Part shown: piece after piece, positions 15,638-24,719 of the stretch
Position numbering within the stretch: the first letter of the stretch is position 1
Layout: each line of letters starts with the position of its first letter
Source: Streptomyces sannanensis
GTDB lineage: Bacteria; Actinomycetota; Actinomycetes; Streptomycetales; Streptomycetaceae
Length of the DNA: 64,000 bases
Assembly (NCBI RefSeq): GCF_039536205.1
Contig: NZ_BAAAYL010000003.1
Span: 115,522-179,521, forward strand
Direction of reading: 5' to 3'
Notes under the pieces: generated by a model
Told to the model about the DNA's origin: nothing
Seen by the model: the letters and a program-made list of their open reading frames with translations, nothing else
Database searches by the model: none
Position numbers and translations under genes: made by a program

Positions 15638-17926
15638 TCAGCTGTCGGTGAGCTGCCAGTGGCCGCGCTTGCGCGTGGTGGCCAGGCCCTTCGCCTTGAG
15701 CTGGGTGCAGGCGTTGCTGACGCTGGAGGGCTGGAAGCCCGGCAGCGCGTCGCGCAGCTCCTTGAGCTGCTTGGGGCCGTCGGCGAGCAGGTCGAGGATC
15801 TGGTCCTGGAGGCCGGGCTCCTCCCCGATGTCGGGGCCGCTGTCGCCGAACGGGATGCCGAACGGCGTCTCGAACGGGGCGGGTGCCTCGCCGCTGTCGC
15901 CGTCGACGTCGTCCGGTGCCGGGGTGCCGGCCTTCGACTCACTGCCGGGTGCGTCGGCGAACGCCTGGGCGATGGTGTCGCAGTCGGCGTACGGGTTGGT
16001 GTGCCGCACGCCGTAGATCGCGGCCCCGGCCTGCGCGGCCTTGGCCTCGCCCTCGGTCAGCCCGGTGGGCGGGTCCTCGCCGTACAGGGCGATCAGGTCG
16101 GGGTAGACGCCGTCGACCTTCTCCGCGAAGAACGTGCGCATGAACTTCGCCCGGCCGTCGAGGAACATGTACGCCATGCCCGCGGTGGACTCGCCGTCCT
16201 CGTCGCCTTTGCCGGAGAACAGCGCCTCGATCTGCCCGTTCTCGTAGATCCGGGCGGGGATGTTCTCCATCTGGAAACCGGCCGGGGCGATGCCGTCCAG
16301 GCCCATCTCCTTGGTGGAGGAGGAGGCGGTGCGCATGAGGAACAGCGCGCCGACCTTGCCCTGCTGGCGGATCGCGTCGTCGTCACCGAGGTCCTTGAGG
16401 TGCAGGGACTGCACGGCGAGCCGGATGCCGATGCCGACCTTGCGGCCGGTCTTCTGGATGTCGGCGATGAGGTAGGCGGTGGCCTTGCGCATCGCTTCGT
16501 CCGGGTGGGACAGCAGCCGGTTGATCTCGTCCAGCGTGATGTTGATGAGCGGCCACGGCCGCCCGAGCGCGAAGTCGCCGCGCCCCATCTCGTTGGAGAG
16601 CCGCTCGCGGTACTTCATGACCGCGTGCGCGGCCGTGAGCATCAGCAGCGTCTCCACCGGGCCCTTGGCGAACCAGTCGACCCTGCCCTCCGCCTCCGGG
16701 AGGCTCATGCCGCCCTGGACGTCGCCGACCCAGGAGACGACGCCGGAGCGCTTCTCCGCGGCGAGGATCAGGTTCTGCAGGACGGACTTGCCCGCGCCGG
16801 TGACTCCGGCGGTGATGCCGCGCAGCGCACCCTGGCTCGGGTCCCACAGCCGCATCCGGGCGGGCTTGCCGTCGTGGCAGACGCCGATGGTGACGCGGCC
16901 CTTGGCGTCCATCGTCAGGTCTTCGACGGTGGCCTTGCGGACCTTCATCAGCGGGTTCGTCTTGTAGATGGAGACGACGCCCTGGCGGATGCCGTCGGTC
17001 TCGATGACCAGCCGGGAGGGGTCGTCGATGCCGAAGGCGGAGCAGATCGCCGTGTGCGGCAGGTGGATCTCCTTGCCCGGCGGGGAGGCGACCAGCAGCA
17101 CGATGCGGTGCGGTTCGGCCCGGTAGTCGAGCAGTTCGACGCCGGGGGCGGCCTTGCCCGGGGCGGCGACCGCGCTCTCCCACAGCCCCCGGATGCCTTC
17201 GGCGACGGCCTCAACGTCCTCGGAGGTGGGGCGGGCGACCAGCCGCATCCGGCCGGGCCCGGAGCCCTGGACCGGGCGCAGCTTCACGGTGCCGACCGGG
17301 AAGTCGAACGCGGCGGCGAGCTGCACCTCGGTGAAGGTGGGCACCGCCTTCCCGGCCTGGGCGACGACGACGGCCTCGAAGTCGGGCCGGTCGGCGCGGA
17401 ACGGGGTGATGGACACCAGGCGGGTGCCGTCGCCGGTGGCCTGCTGCCACTTCGCGGCGAGGAACTCGGTGTAGGTCAGCTCCCTGGTGGGGTCGGCCTG
17501 CGCCTGGTGCTCGCTGAGCTCCAGGACCAGGCCGGCGCTGCGGGTGAGCGGCGCCATCCAGCCCATCAGGGACGCCCACGCGGCCGGGGCGACGACCTCC
17601 CACCAGTTGAAGCCGGGGGTGATCAGGTTCGCCAGGTAGGTGCCGGTGGCCGTCAGGAACGGGATCGCCCGCTGCGCCCGGGTCAGGGCGCTCAGGCCCT
17701 GCTCGGGGTCCTTCGTCTTCGCGTACAGCCAGGCGAGGGTGCCCACTCCGATGCCGCCGGAGGCGATGTAGGACCAGGCGCTGTCGTCCAGCTGCGGGCC
17801 GACGGCCATCCCGGCCGCCGCGAGGGCGTAGGAGGTGCGTTCGGCCAGGACGCGCCGGTAGATGACGTGGCCCGGGACGCGCTTGGTGGTGTCGGCGGCC
17901 AGCGCCGCCTGGTCGATGGTGCTCAT
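15638..17926 (-). CDS. traB: FtsK/SpoIIIE-type DNA translocase of conjugative transfer
   Basis: About 762 residues. The N-terminal part has hydrophobic segments near 32-46, 50-70 and 85-125. The motor domain has Walker A GVTGAGKSVLQ (375-385), Walker B LINITLDEIN (about 455-464) and conserved strands such as IGIRLAVQSLHLKDLG. The C-terminal 65 residues (DQILDLLADGPKQLKELRDA to KRGHWQLTDS) form a winged helix, as in Streptomyces TraB, where it recognises the clt locus. Double-stranded DNA transfer is the expected role. ATG 17926 is chosen because GGAGG is best spaced for it; a GTG lies directly before. The symbol is by function rather than close identity. Confidence 0.88.
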   Translation of the reverse strand: MSTIDQAALAADTTKRVPGHVIYRRVLAERTSYALAAAGMAVGPQLDDSAWSYIASGGIGVGTLAWLYAKTKDPEQGLSALTRAQRAIPFLTATGTYLANLITPGFNWWEVVAPAAWASLMGWMAPLTRSAGLVLELSEHQAQADPTRELTYTEFLAAKWQQATGDGTRLVSITPFRADRPDFEAVVVAQAGKAVPTFTEVQLAAAFDFPVGTVKLRPVQGSGPGRMRLVARPTSEDVEAVAEGIRGLWESAVAAPGKAAPGVELLDYRAEPHRIVLLVASPPGKEIHLPHTAICSAFGIDDPSRLVIETDGIRQGVVSIYKTNPLMKVRKATVEDLTMDAKGRVTIGVCHDGKPARMRLWDPSQGALRGITAGVTGAGKSVLQNLILAAEKRSGVVSWVGDVQGGMSLPEAEGRVDWFAKGPVETLLMLTAAHAVMKYRERLSNEMGRGDFALGRPWPLINITLDEINRLLSHPDEAMRKATAYLIADIQKTGRKVGIGIRLAVQSLHLKDLGDDDAIRQQGKVGALFLMRTASSSTKEMGLDGIAPAGFQMENIPARIYENGQIEALFSGKGDEDGESTAGMAYMFLDGRAKFMRTFFAEKVDGVYPDLIALYGEDPPTGLTEGEAKAAQAGAAIYGVRHTNPYADCDTIAQAFADAPGSESKAGTPAPDDVDGDSGEAPAPFETPFGIPFGDSGPDIGEEPGLQDQILDLLADGPKQLKELRDALPGFQPSSVSNACTQLKAKGLATTRKRGHWQLTDS

Positions 17927-17948
17927 CACTGCCTCCGTTCAGGCACAG

Positions 17949-17998
17949 GCAGCAGCAGGGGCCGCGCCCGGTGGTCCGGGTGCGGCCCCTGCTGCTGC
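17949..17998. terminator. long intercistronic hairpin upstream of the translocase gene
   Basis: GCAGCAGCAGGGGCCGC (17949-17965) pairs with GCGGCCCCTGCTGCTGC (17982-17998), with additional CCCGG/CCGGG pairing inside. It lies between the 149-aa gene and the translocase gene and could attenuate or protect the message. Confidence 0.85.
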
Positions 17999-18011
17999 GG
18001 GGTGGGGTTGT

Positions 18012-18461
18012 TCAGCGGCGGCGGCCGGTGCGCCGGTAGAAGCCGGGCTTGGCCTGGCGGACTCCGGAGCCGTTGGAGGCTTCGTAGCCGGGGCGGTACT
18101 CCCGGTCGTGCGCGCCGTTGAAGCCGCGGGCGTCGGTGTCGACGGCGTCGGCAGCGTTGACCATCTCGCCGGACGCCTCCGCGACCCCGGTGAGGGCGGC
18201 GGAGGTGTCCTCGATCATCGAGGTGAACTTGGGCTCGACTTCGGCCTGGCCGCACATCTCCGACAGGCGCAGGGCCGCGTTGGCGTTGGCCTGCATGTGG
18301 GAGCGGAGCAGGTGCATGCCCTCCTTGAGGAAGAGGGCGGAGGCCGCGAGCTTGGCGGTCCGGCCGGCCAGGGCGAGGAAGCCGTTGCCCGTGCTGGCGC
18401 TGCCGGTGCTGCTGGCCACGCCCTTGTTCATGCCCGGGATGGCGGGGAGGTTGTCGCTCAC
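18012..18461 (-). CDS. conjugal transfer accessory protein (TraB-associated type)
   Basis: 149 residues. GTG 18461 is well placed behind GAGGAGATC. Amphipathic helices (FLKEGMHLLRSHMQANANAA, then SEMCGQAEVEPKFTSMIEDT) and a tail with AHDREYRPGYEA and PGFYRRTGRRR match my memory of the short proteins annotated beside Streptomyces translocases. It is predicted to be cytoplasmic and helical. Its place directly upstream of the motor gene suggests a partner of the transfer complex. Confidence 0.65.
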   Translation of the reverse strand: MSDNLPAIPGMNKGVASSTGSASTGNGFLALAGRTAKLAASALFLKEGMHLLRSHMQANANAALRLSEMCGQAEVEPKFTSMIEDTSAALTGVAEASGEMVNAADAVDTDARGFNGAHDREYRPGYEASNGSGVRQAKPGFYRRTGRRR

Positions 18462-18476
18462 GTGCTGATCTCCTCA

Positions 18477-21086
18477 TCAGTTCTCGTTGTGGACGCGGGC
18501 GGCGGGCACTTCCAGGCCCATGTCCTCGGTGGCCTGCTGAAGGGGCCGGTAGGCCTCGAACATCTCGTTCTCGGTCGTCTCGGAGAGCTCCGCGGCCGTC
18601 AGCGACTTCGTGGCCATCTCGTCGGCCTTGCGGGCCAGCAGCTCCATGGACTCCGCCAGCTTGGCCATCGCGGCGCCGGTCATACGGCCGATGACGTTGT
18701 GCGTGGAACGCAGGTCGGCGGCGAGTTCGTCCAGCTCGTGCCGGATCTCCCGCGCCTTCGCGGAGAGCTTGCGGCAGGTCTCGTGCGTCTTGAAGGACTG
18801 CTCGGTGAGCTCCTCCAGGAGGTCGAGGCTGTCGTCGAGGGTGACCTCGGTCTCGTGCTGGGCGTCCATGTCCGCGACGCTGCCGCTGCCCCACTTCGTC
18901 AGCCAGGCGTCACTCACGCTGTTCTCCTTCGTGCTCGAGGTCGAGGTGCCGGCCGGGAGGCCCGCGCCGGACGTCGCCGGGCCGGATGCCGGGGAGTCGG
19001 CCCGCTCCACCGTGATCGGACCGGCCGGAGCGGAGGCGGCCGTCGCCATGCCCATCGCCTCGAACGGCGACAGGCGCGGGGTGCCGGTGCCCGGCACCGT
19101 GCCGCCGCCCGGCGGAGCCGGAGCCGGGGCGGTCCCGGCAACCGCGGCGGCCGGGGCCGGTGCAGCTGCGGGAGGACCGGCCGGAGTCGGCGTCGGGGGC
19201 GGTGTGGCCGGGCCGGGCGTCGGTGCCGGGCGCGGGCCCGGGACCGTGGTGGTGCGCATCCGGGCGCGGTTGCGGGCCCTCGCCTTGGCCGTGGACCAGG
19301 GCGTGCGGCGGGTCGGTGCCGCCGCGGCCGGGCCGACCGGCGCCTTCGCGGCGGGACCGGCGGGCTTGGTGGTCTTGGTCTTCGGGCCGGTCTTCTTCTT
19401 CGGCTTCTTGACCTTGACCTTGGTGACGATGGGCGGCCGCATCTTCTTGCGGCGGCGCTTGAGCCGCTTCTCAGCGGTCTCGTGCACGGCCTCGCCGAAG
19501 GTGGTCCGGCCCCGGGCGGCGGACTTCATCGCCCCCAGGACCTTGCGGCTGTACTCCTTCTGGAAGCGCCGGCACTTGCGGCAGCGGCAGCCGTACTTGT
19601 CGGTCGCCGCGAACGTGCCGTGTGCGATGCCCGGCGTGAGCGTGATCTTCTTGCCCTTGCGGGACTTGCCGCCCGGCGCCTTGGGCACCGAGGCCGGGCC
19701 GGTGCCGCCCTTGCCGGAGCGGGTCTTGCCCTTCTTCCCGCCGCGCTTGCTGCCGGGCGCCGTGGTGCCCGCGCCGCTGCTGCCCTTCCCCTTCGGCTTC
19801 GTCTTCGGTCCGGTGCCGGAGGTGGTGGTGCCGGGCTTCTTGCGCAGGATCCCGGACGGGCCGGTCGTACCGCGCGGCGACTTCTTCGTCCCGCTCTTGG
19901 GGCCGGTCGTCGTGCCCTTGCCGGTGCCGGGGCCCTTCGAGCTGGTGGTGCCGGGCGTGGTCTTCCCGCCCGACCCCGTGCCCTTGCCGGGGCTCTTGGT
20001 ACCGGGGCCGGTCGTCTTGCCGGTGCCCGTCCCGGAGCCCAGTCCGCGCTTCTTGCCCGGACCGCCGGACGAACCGCCAGCCCCGGACCTGGTGCCGCCG
20101 GGGCCGCGCTTGCGGTTCGTGGTGGAGCCCCCGCCGGAGGAGCCGGAGCCGCCACCGCCGTTGGGGGAGCGCTTGCGCCCGCCACCGCCGCCGCTGCCCG
20201 GTCCCCTGCCTCCGCCGCCCGAACCTCCGGAGCCGCCGGACCCGGAGGAGCCGGGGCCGCGGTTCTTCTTGAGGTTCACGCCGCCGCCCTGCAAGGTGCG
20301 GCGCAGCGGGGTGACTCCCGAGCCGCCCTTGCCGCCGCCGGAGCCGAAGTTGGAGCGGCCGGGCCCGGAGCCCGAACCGCCGCCGCGCCCGCCCCGGGAG
20401 CCGCCGCCGGAGCCGCTGGGTGAGCGGGTCGTCGACCCGCCGCGCCCCCGGCCGCCCGAGCCGCTGTACGACCCGCTGCCGCCCCGCCCGGACCTGCCCG
20501 GACCGAAGCCGCCGGAGCGGCCTCCCGAGCCGCCAGGACCGCGCTGGAGCGTCTTGCGGCCGTACTCGTGGCTGGGCTGCACCTGCTTCTTCGAACCGCC
20601 CCCGGAGGAGCTGTCCTTGGCGGTGCTGGCGGTCTTCGCGACCGCTTCGCGCTGTTCCCGGTTAGCCCGGCCCGTCGCGACGGCGGAGTGGATGCCGCGC
20701 ATGGCAGCCAGGGACACCGCGAGGATCGCCGCCAGGGACAGCGATCCCAGACGCGGCGCGGCGGGCTGCGCACCCTCCGAACGGAACGTCGCGGGGACCA
20801 TCGCGCCGCCCGTCGCGGGCGTCGCGACGGGGGCCGCGGCGGGGTCCGTGTCGGCGGTGAACGGGGTGCCGAGACCGGGCTCGGGCAGGGCCTCGATGAC
20901 GCCCATCGGGTCGGTTCGCGTCGCGGGTGCAAACGCTTCGGGCGTGGCCGGGGAGGCGTCTGCGGGGGCGGCGAACGGCACATCGGCCGGGGCCGAAGCG
21001 GGGGGTTCCGCGGGGGGGTCTGCCGGGGCGGTGTAGCCCACGCGGGGGAAGTGGATCAAGTTGTTGGGGCCGTCGTCGTCGGCCAT
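18477..21086 (-). CDS. giant low-complexity Gly/Ser/Lys/Arg-rich transfer-operon protein
   Basis: About 869 residues from ATG 21086 (GAGGGAG upstream). Layout: an Ala/Pro-rich acidic head with one hydrophobic stretch (LGSLSLAAILAVSLAAMRGI); residues about 155-480, a disordered Gly/Ser/Arg/Lys region with many GSGGGG-like and KKxxG units; a central basic segment with a possible zinc site (YGCRCRKCRRF); a Lys-rich stretch; a Pro/Ala linker; and a C-terminal helical domain of about 150 residues (LLEELTEQSFKTHETCRKLS). The Arg/Lys-Gly composition suggests nucleic-acid or polymer binding. No known family. Confidence 0.75.
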   Translation of the reverse strand: MADDDGPNNLIHFPRVGYTAPADPPAEPPASAPADVPFAAPADASPATPEAFAPATRTDPMGVIEALPEPGLGTPFTADTDPAAAPVATPATGGAMVPATFRSEGAQPAAPRLGSLSLAAILAVSLAAMRGIHSAVATGRANREQREAVAKTASTAKDSSSGGGSKKQVQPSHEYGRKTLQRGPGGSGGRSGGFGPGRSGRGGSGSYSGSGGRGRGGSTTRSPSGSGGGSRGGRGGGSGSGPGRSNFGSGGGKGGSGVTPLRRTLQGGGVNLKKNRGPGSSGSGGSGGSGGGGRGPGSGGGGGRKRSPNGGGGSGSSGGGSTTNRKRGPGGTRSGAGGSSGGPGKKRGLGSGTGTGKTTGPGTKSPGKGTGSGGKTTPGTTSSKGPGTGKGTTTGPKSGTKKSPRGTTGPSGILRKKPGTTTSGTGPKTKPKGKGSSGAGTTAPGSKRGGKKGKTRSGKGGTGPASVPKAPGGKSRKGKKITLTPGIAHGTFAATDKYGCRCRKCRRFQKEYSRKVLGAMKSAARGRTTFGEAVHETAEKRLKRRRKKMRPPIVTKVKVKKPKKKTGPKTKTTKPAGPAAKAPVGPAAAAPTRRTPWSTAKARARNRARMRTTTVPGPRPAPTPGPATPPPTPTPAGPPAAAPAPAAAVAGTAPAPAPPGGGTVPGTGTPRLSPFEAMGMATAASAPAGPITVERADSPASGPATSGAGLPAGTSTSSTKENSVSDAWLTKWGSGSVADMDAQHETEVTLDDSLDLLEELTEQSFKTHETCRKLSAKAREIRHELDELAADLRSTHNVIGRMTGAAMAKLAESMELLARKADEMATKSLTAAELSETTENEMFEAYRPLQQATEDMGLEVPAARVHNEN

Positions 21087-21209
21087 GACGTCTCCCTCTC
21101 GGAGTTGACAGACGGTCACCGCCTGGGGCATCCTCGCGCGCGCACGACACGCGCGCGCCTTGGGGTGCTCCAGGCGGCGAGGAGGAGGCGGTGATGAAGA
21201 AGAACTTCG

Positions 21210-21413
21210 TCACCCTCCGTTGTTCTTGTAGAAGTCGTGCAGCGCCTTGGTGAGCGCGGGCCACAGGTTCGGCTTGCCGTCCCGTTCGACCTGGCGGGCC
21301 AGGGTCCGGCACGCGTCGTACCAGACCCCGGCCCGCTCCTGGTCGGTCGTGGCTTCCGCGATCCGCGCGTTCCAGTGCTTCGCGCGGTTTTGCGTCTGCC
21401 GAGGCGTCGTCAA
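21210..21413 (-). CDS. small hypothetical protein, 67 aa
   Basis: Starts at TTG 21413, which overlaps the stop of the upstream gene (TTGA), so translation is probably coupled. The product is helical and charged (KHWNARIAEATTDQERAGVW, ACRTLARQVERDGKPN) and contains four Trp/Tyr-flanked helices. No family recognised. Confidence 0.65.
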   Translation of the reverse strand: MTTPRQTQNRAKHWNARIAEATTDQERAGVWYDACRTLARQVERDGKPNLWPALTKALHDFYKNNGG

Positions 21414-21958
21414 CGCTGCTCTCCCTTCGGGAAGTAGTCGTTGATCGAGGTGGTCGGCCGCTCACCGCCGGCCGCCATCGGCCACTGCTGCCAGGGGTTG
21501 TCGGCGGCCACGAACTCCGCCGGCCTCGCCTGCGGGACGGCGCCCGGCGCCTGGTCGGCCGGGGCGCCCAGCGAGGTCACCGTCTTGTCCAGGGACTTGG
21601 CGACGGCGGCGCCCAGGGCGGCCTGGCGGCCGGTCTTGCGCTCCAGCTTCCGGGCCTCCGCCGCGGCCCTGCGCTGGGGGAGCTCCAGGACCTGGTTGAC
21701 GTAGGTCGCGTACAGGGCCTCCGCCTTGCTCGCGGCCTCGCCGGACGCCTTCTGCATGGCCCTGAGCTGCCGCGACACCTTCCAGGCGCGGATCTTCTTG
21801 GCCATCCAGCGGTCGCCCTCGATCGGCGTCTGCTCCAGGCGCCGACGCACGATGTCGGCGATCTGCCCGTACTGCTGGGCATCGCGAACGTGCTGGTCGC
21901 GGACGGTCGCGGTGAAAGCCCGAAGGCCCTCATCCGTGAACAGTGCGTTGATATCCAT
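21410..21958 (-). CDS. coiled-coil hypothetical protein, 182 aa
   Basis: ATG 21958 with AAGGAG upstream. The first 125 residues are helical and charged (RDQHVRDAQQYGQIADIVRR, RRAAAEARKLERKTGRQAAL), followed by a Pro/Ala linker and a short aromatic C-terminal tail (NPWQQWPMAAGGE...INDYFPKGEQR). The conserved-looking tail could be a docking peptide. Context: directly upstream of the TTG-start gene and the giant low-complexity gene. Confidence 0.65.
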   Translation of the reverse strand: MDINALFTDEGLRAFTATVRDQHVRDAQQYGQIADIVRRRLEQTPIEGDRWMAKKIRAWKVSRQLRAMQKASGEAASKAEALYATYVNQVLELPQRRAAAEARKLERKTGRQAALGAAVAKSLDKTVTSLGAPADQAPGAVPQARPAEFVAADNPWQQWPMAAGGERPTTSINDYFPKGEQR

Positions 21959-22095
21959 GAGGTGGGGTTCTCCTTCTCGGGGCGGGGGCGATCTGGGAGG
22001 CTTTGTCGTGGCGTTTCGGCGCCTTCACCACGTCCCCGAGGTGTTGACGGCATCTCGGGGGCCGGTGGAACCGTCGAAACTGCGGTTCGTGCAGG

Positions 22096-22257
22096 TCAGC
22101 GCCGCTTGCGCGGCAGCAGGCGAGGGTGGCACCACCAGCAGCCGGGGCCGTGGTCGTGCTCGGTGCGGGAGTGGACCAGCAGGAACGGCGTGGCCAGCAC
22201 GGTGGCGAGAGCCACCAGGGCAAGGACCACGCCGACCACGTACGTCGGGGTACTCAT
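22096..22257 (-). CDS. small single-span membrane protein with Cys/His tail, 53 aa
   Basis: ATG 22257. The membrane helix YVVGVVLALVALATVLATPF (6-25) is followed by HSRTEHDHGPGCWWCHPRLL, with CxxC and four His residues, and a basic end (RKRR). This may be a metal site on the cytoplasmic face. It repeats the plan of the 95-aa membrane zinc protein at 11.8 kb. Confidence 0.7.
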   Translation of the reverse strand: MSTPTYVVGVVLALVALATVLATPFLLVHSRTEHDHGPGCWWCHPRLLPRKRR

Positions 22258-22288
22258 GTCGAACTCCTCACTTCGGTGAATGCGCAGG

Positions 22289-24010
22289 TCACTGCTGGGG
22301 TCGGTAGCCGTCGGCGATGAGCGCGACGGCCTCCTGGCGGTACTTGGAGGCGGTGTCGGTGGACGACACGTCGAACTCGCGCTGGACGTCAGCGATCGAG
22401 ACGACCCGGCACAGCTCCCGGTGCATCCCGTCGGCGTCCAGGCCGACGAACACCGCGCCGGCCGCGAGCGCCATGCGCGCGACCTTGCGGACCGCCCGCT
22501 CGCGCGGCGTCAGCTTCGCGGCGTCCTCGATTTCGACCGCGCGCCGCTCGACTTCGGCAGCGGCGAGCCGGGTTTCGGCGGCGGCGTACTCGGTTTCGGC
22601 TTCACGCTTGCGGGCCGCCTGCGTGTTCGCGTCGGCGGTCGCCTTGCGCTCGTTCTCCTCCGCCGTGAGCCGATCGGCTTCGGCGGCGCGGCGGCGGGTT
22701 TCGGCAGCGGCCTTCTCCGTTTCGGCGGCGACCCGATCGGCTTCGGCAGCACGCTGCCGGGCCTCCGCGATCTCCGCCGTCTCGATGGCCTGAGCCTCCG
22801 CCGCGGCGACCCGGTCGGCCTCCGCAGCTTCCTTCCGCTTCTCCGCCGCCTGGCGCTCCAGCTCCGCCGCGCGGACGTCCGCGGCGGCCTTGGCCTCACG
22901 CTCCTGGGCCGCCTTGCGCTCCGCCTCCGCCTCACGGGCGCGGGCTTCGGCGATGACGGCCGTCTCCAGCGCGGCCTCCTCCAGCTCAGCGGCCCGCTCA
23001 GCGGCGCTGACCTGGGCTCGGGCGTGCGCACGGGCCTGGCCGGTCTCGCCCTCCACCCGGGCGCGGACGGCCTCGAGCTTGCCCTCCGCCTCCAGCCGGT
23101 CGGCTTCGGCCTGCTTGCGCGCGAGCTCCTGGCGCGTCTCCGCGTCCAGGCGCCGACGCTCCGCCTCCTCCGCGCGGGCCTCCGCAGCACGTTCCTGCTG
23201 CTCAGGCATCGCAAGGGCCTCGGAGACGGTGTAGCCATGGGCGGCCATCTTCATCGGCAGCAGTTCGTCCTCGGTGGCCTTGCTCAGGTCGCCGTCGTGC
23301 TTGCGCTTGAGCCACTGCTCGTAGCCGATGAGCTCCTGCTGGCGCCGGATCATCTCCGGGTAGGAGGTGACGTTGTGCAGCCGCATCCGGCGGTAGAAGA
23401 CCGGCGTGGCGACGGGGGAGAGGATCCAGCGGTGCAGCGGGATGCGGTCGGTGACCGTTCCCGCCTCCAGCCTGGCCTTCTGGATGATCAGGCGGCGGGC
23501 GGCCTCCACGCCGATCACGAACAGGATCGGCATGACGCCGTGGCTGGCGGCCTGCACCGGGTCGCCGCCGATGTGGCCCTGTGAGCTGGCGTTGAACCAG
23601 ATCGTCGCGCCCGTCATGGCGTGCGCGGCCATCCGCAGGAGCGGCCACGGGGTGCCCTTGCGGATCAGGTACAGGTCCAGGGCGAGGAACGCGATGATGC
23701 TGGCGTCGACGCCGACCGGGAACCAGGGGGCCAGTTCCTTACTGAATCCCCAGTTCAGGGCGACCTTGGCCAGGGTGCTGTAGGACATCGCGAAGCCGAT
23801 GACGCCGACCAGCGTTCCGCCGATCGCGGCGACGAGCGACAGGGCGGTCATCAGCCGGTCGCGGTCGGCCTTGATCGTCTTCCGCTTGTCCGGCCTCGAA
23901 ACGCTCCGGGCCGTACCCGAAACCTTCTCGGGTGCACCCGAAGCGCGGCCCGGCGGGTGCGAAGCGGGGGTGTCGGGAGCCGCGGTCTGCGGCATGTCGG
24001 TGATCGTCAT
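22289..24010 (-). CDS. DUF2637 membrane protein with long coiled coil
   Basis: About 573 residues. After a Pro/Thr-rich head, the DUF2637-like region has several hydrophobic spans (LMTALSLVAAIGGTLVGVIG, the VGVDASIIAFLALDLYLI region, HGVMPILFVIGVEAARRL). From about 250 to 500 it is an uninterrupted Glu/Ala/Arg coiled coil, and the last 60 residues are helix-turn-helix-like (REFDVSSTDTASKYRQEAVA). DUF2637 proteins are common on actinobacterial plasmids and phages. ATG 24010 is preceded by GGAGGCCCCC; the frame is open further up to 24118. Confidence 0.8.
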   Translation of the reverse strand: MTITDMPQTAAPDTPASHPPGRASGAPEKVSGTARSVSRPDKRKTIKADRDRLMTALSLVAAIGGTLVGVIGFAMSYSTLAKVALNWGFSKELAPWFPVGVDASIIAFLALDLYLIRKGTPWPLLRMAAHAMTGATIWFNASSQGHIGGDPVQAASHGVMPILFVIGVEAARRLIIQKARLEAGTVTDRIPLHRWILSPVATPVFYRRMRLHNVTSYPEMIRRQQELIGYEQWLKRKHDGDLSKATEDELLPMKMAAHGYTVSEALAMPEQQERAAEARAEEAERRRLDAETRQELARKQAEADRLEAEGKLEAVRARVEGETGQARAHARAQVSAAERAAELEEAALETAVIAEARAREAEAERKAAQEREAKAAADVRAAELERQAAEKRKEAAEADRVAAAEAQAIETAEIAEARQRAAEADRVAAETEKAAAETRRRAAEADRLTAEENERKATADANTQAARKREAETEYAAAETRLAAAEVERRAVEIEDAAKLTPRERAVRKVARMALAAGAVFVGLDADGMHRELCRVVSIADVQREFDVSSTDTASKYRQEAVALIADGYRPQQ

Positions 24011-24044
24011 GGGGGCCTCCGGAAGGGGTCGTTCAGGGCGGGGT

Positions 24045-24190
24045 CGAAACGGCGGCCGGTGCTCCCGAACGCGAGGGGTGCGTTCCCGAAACGGCGGCCG
24101 GTGCGGGCGGTTGATCACGAAACTGGCACCGGCTCTACCCGCTCCGGGCGCACGGAAAGGCCGGCCTCCCGAGGTGCGGGCGGCCGGTGC
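24045..24190. repeat. direct repeats upstream of the DUF2637 gene
   Basis: CGAAACGGCGGCCGGTGC occurs at 24045-24062 and 24087-24104 (42-bp period), and its core GGCGGCCGGTGC again at 24179-24190. They could be binding sites ahead of the gene. Alternatively, since 42 bp is 14 codons and the frame is open, they could encode a repeated N-terminal peptide if translation starts at 24118. Confidence 0.65.
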
Positions 24191-24250
24191 GGGGGAGCGC
24201 TGCGGGGCGGGCCCGAAACTGTCTGCCGCTCCCGCCGGGCGGGAGCGAAA

Positions 24251-24610
24251 TCAGCTCTCGGGGAACCGGGCACCGTGCCGGCGGAGGTCGGCGGTGGTGA
24301 TGCCGAAGTGGCGGCAGCGGTCGATCAGCGGCTGGAGCGCGCTGCCGCCGGCGAGCGCCTCGGGCGAGCCGACGCCGTACCGCTGCTGCGTGGCGAACAG
24401 CTCGTTGAGCGCGGTCGCCGTGCGGGCGGCGTGCCGCTCGAAGCGGCCCTCGCCCACCCACTCCTCCGCGATGACGTGGAGGGTGGTGCGCCAGCTGCCG
24501 CTGTAGTCCTCCGGGTCGATCGGCGGGATGTCGCTGCCGAAGATCGCGAACGCGGCGGCCTGGGCGGCGGCTTCCGTGCCGGGCTGGAGCGGGGTCATCG
24601 TCGTGGCCAT
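24251..24610 (-). CDS. hypothetical protein, 119 aa
   Basis: ATG 24610 with GAGGGAGG upstream. Helical, with PIDPEDYSGSWRTTLHVIAE and ARTATALNELFATQQRYGVG as the most conserved-looking parts. The C-terminus (LIDRCRHFGITTADLRRHGA) may be a small helix-turn-helix. No family recognised. Confidence 0.65.
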   Translation of the reverse strand: MATTMTPLQPGTEAAAQAAAFAIFGSDIPPIDPEDYSGSWRTTLHVIAEEWVGEGRFERHAARTATALNELFATQQRYGVGSPEALAGGSALQPLIDRCRHFGITTADLRRHGARFPES

Positions 24611-24719
24611 GTGGCCTCCCTCGACTGTGGTCCGGGCTGTCCGGCTCCCCTTCACCGCCCGTCCCGGCCGCCGTGGTGCAGCGGCCGGTGCGGGCGGATC
24701 AGGCAGCCGCCAGAACGGA

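Noticed and set aside
15620..18121. An 833-codon plus-strand open frame
   Set aside because: It is the antisense shadow of the FtsK-like translocase, whose Walker motifs and winged helix are on the minus strand; GC-rich codon bias opens the opposite frame.
17862..21036. Plus-strand open frames of 853 and 808 codons
   Set aside because: Antisense shadows of the giant Gly/Lys-rich gene; the minus strand has the start with a good ribosome site and the structured C-terminus.
22280..23584. A 434-codon plus-strand frame with repeated short units (GFGSG, RRGDPVG-like)
   Set aside because: It is the complement of the coiled-coil heptads of the DUF2637 gene and has no independent support.
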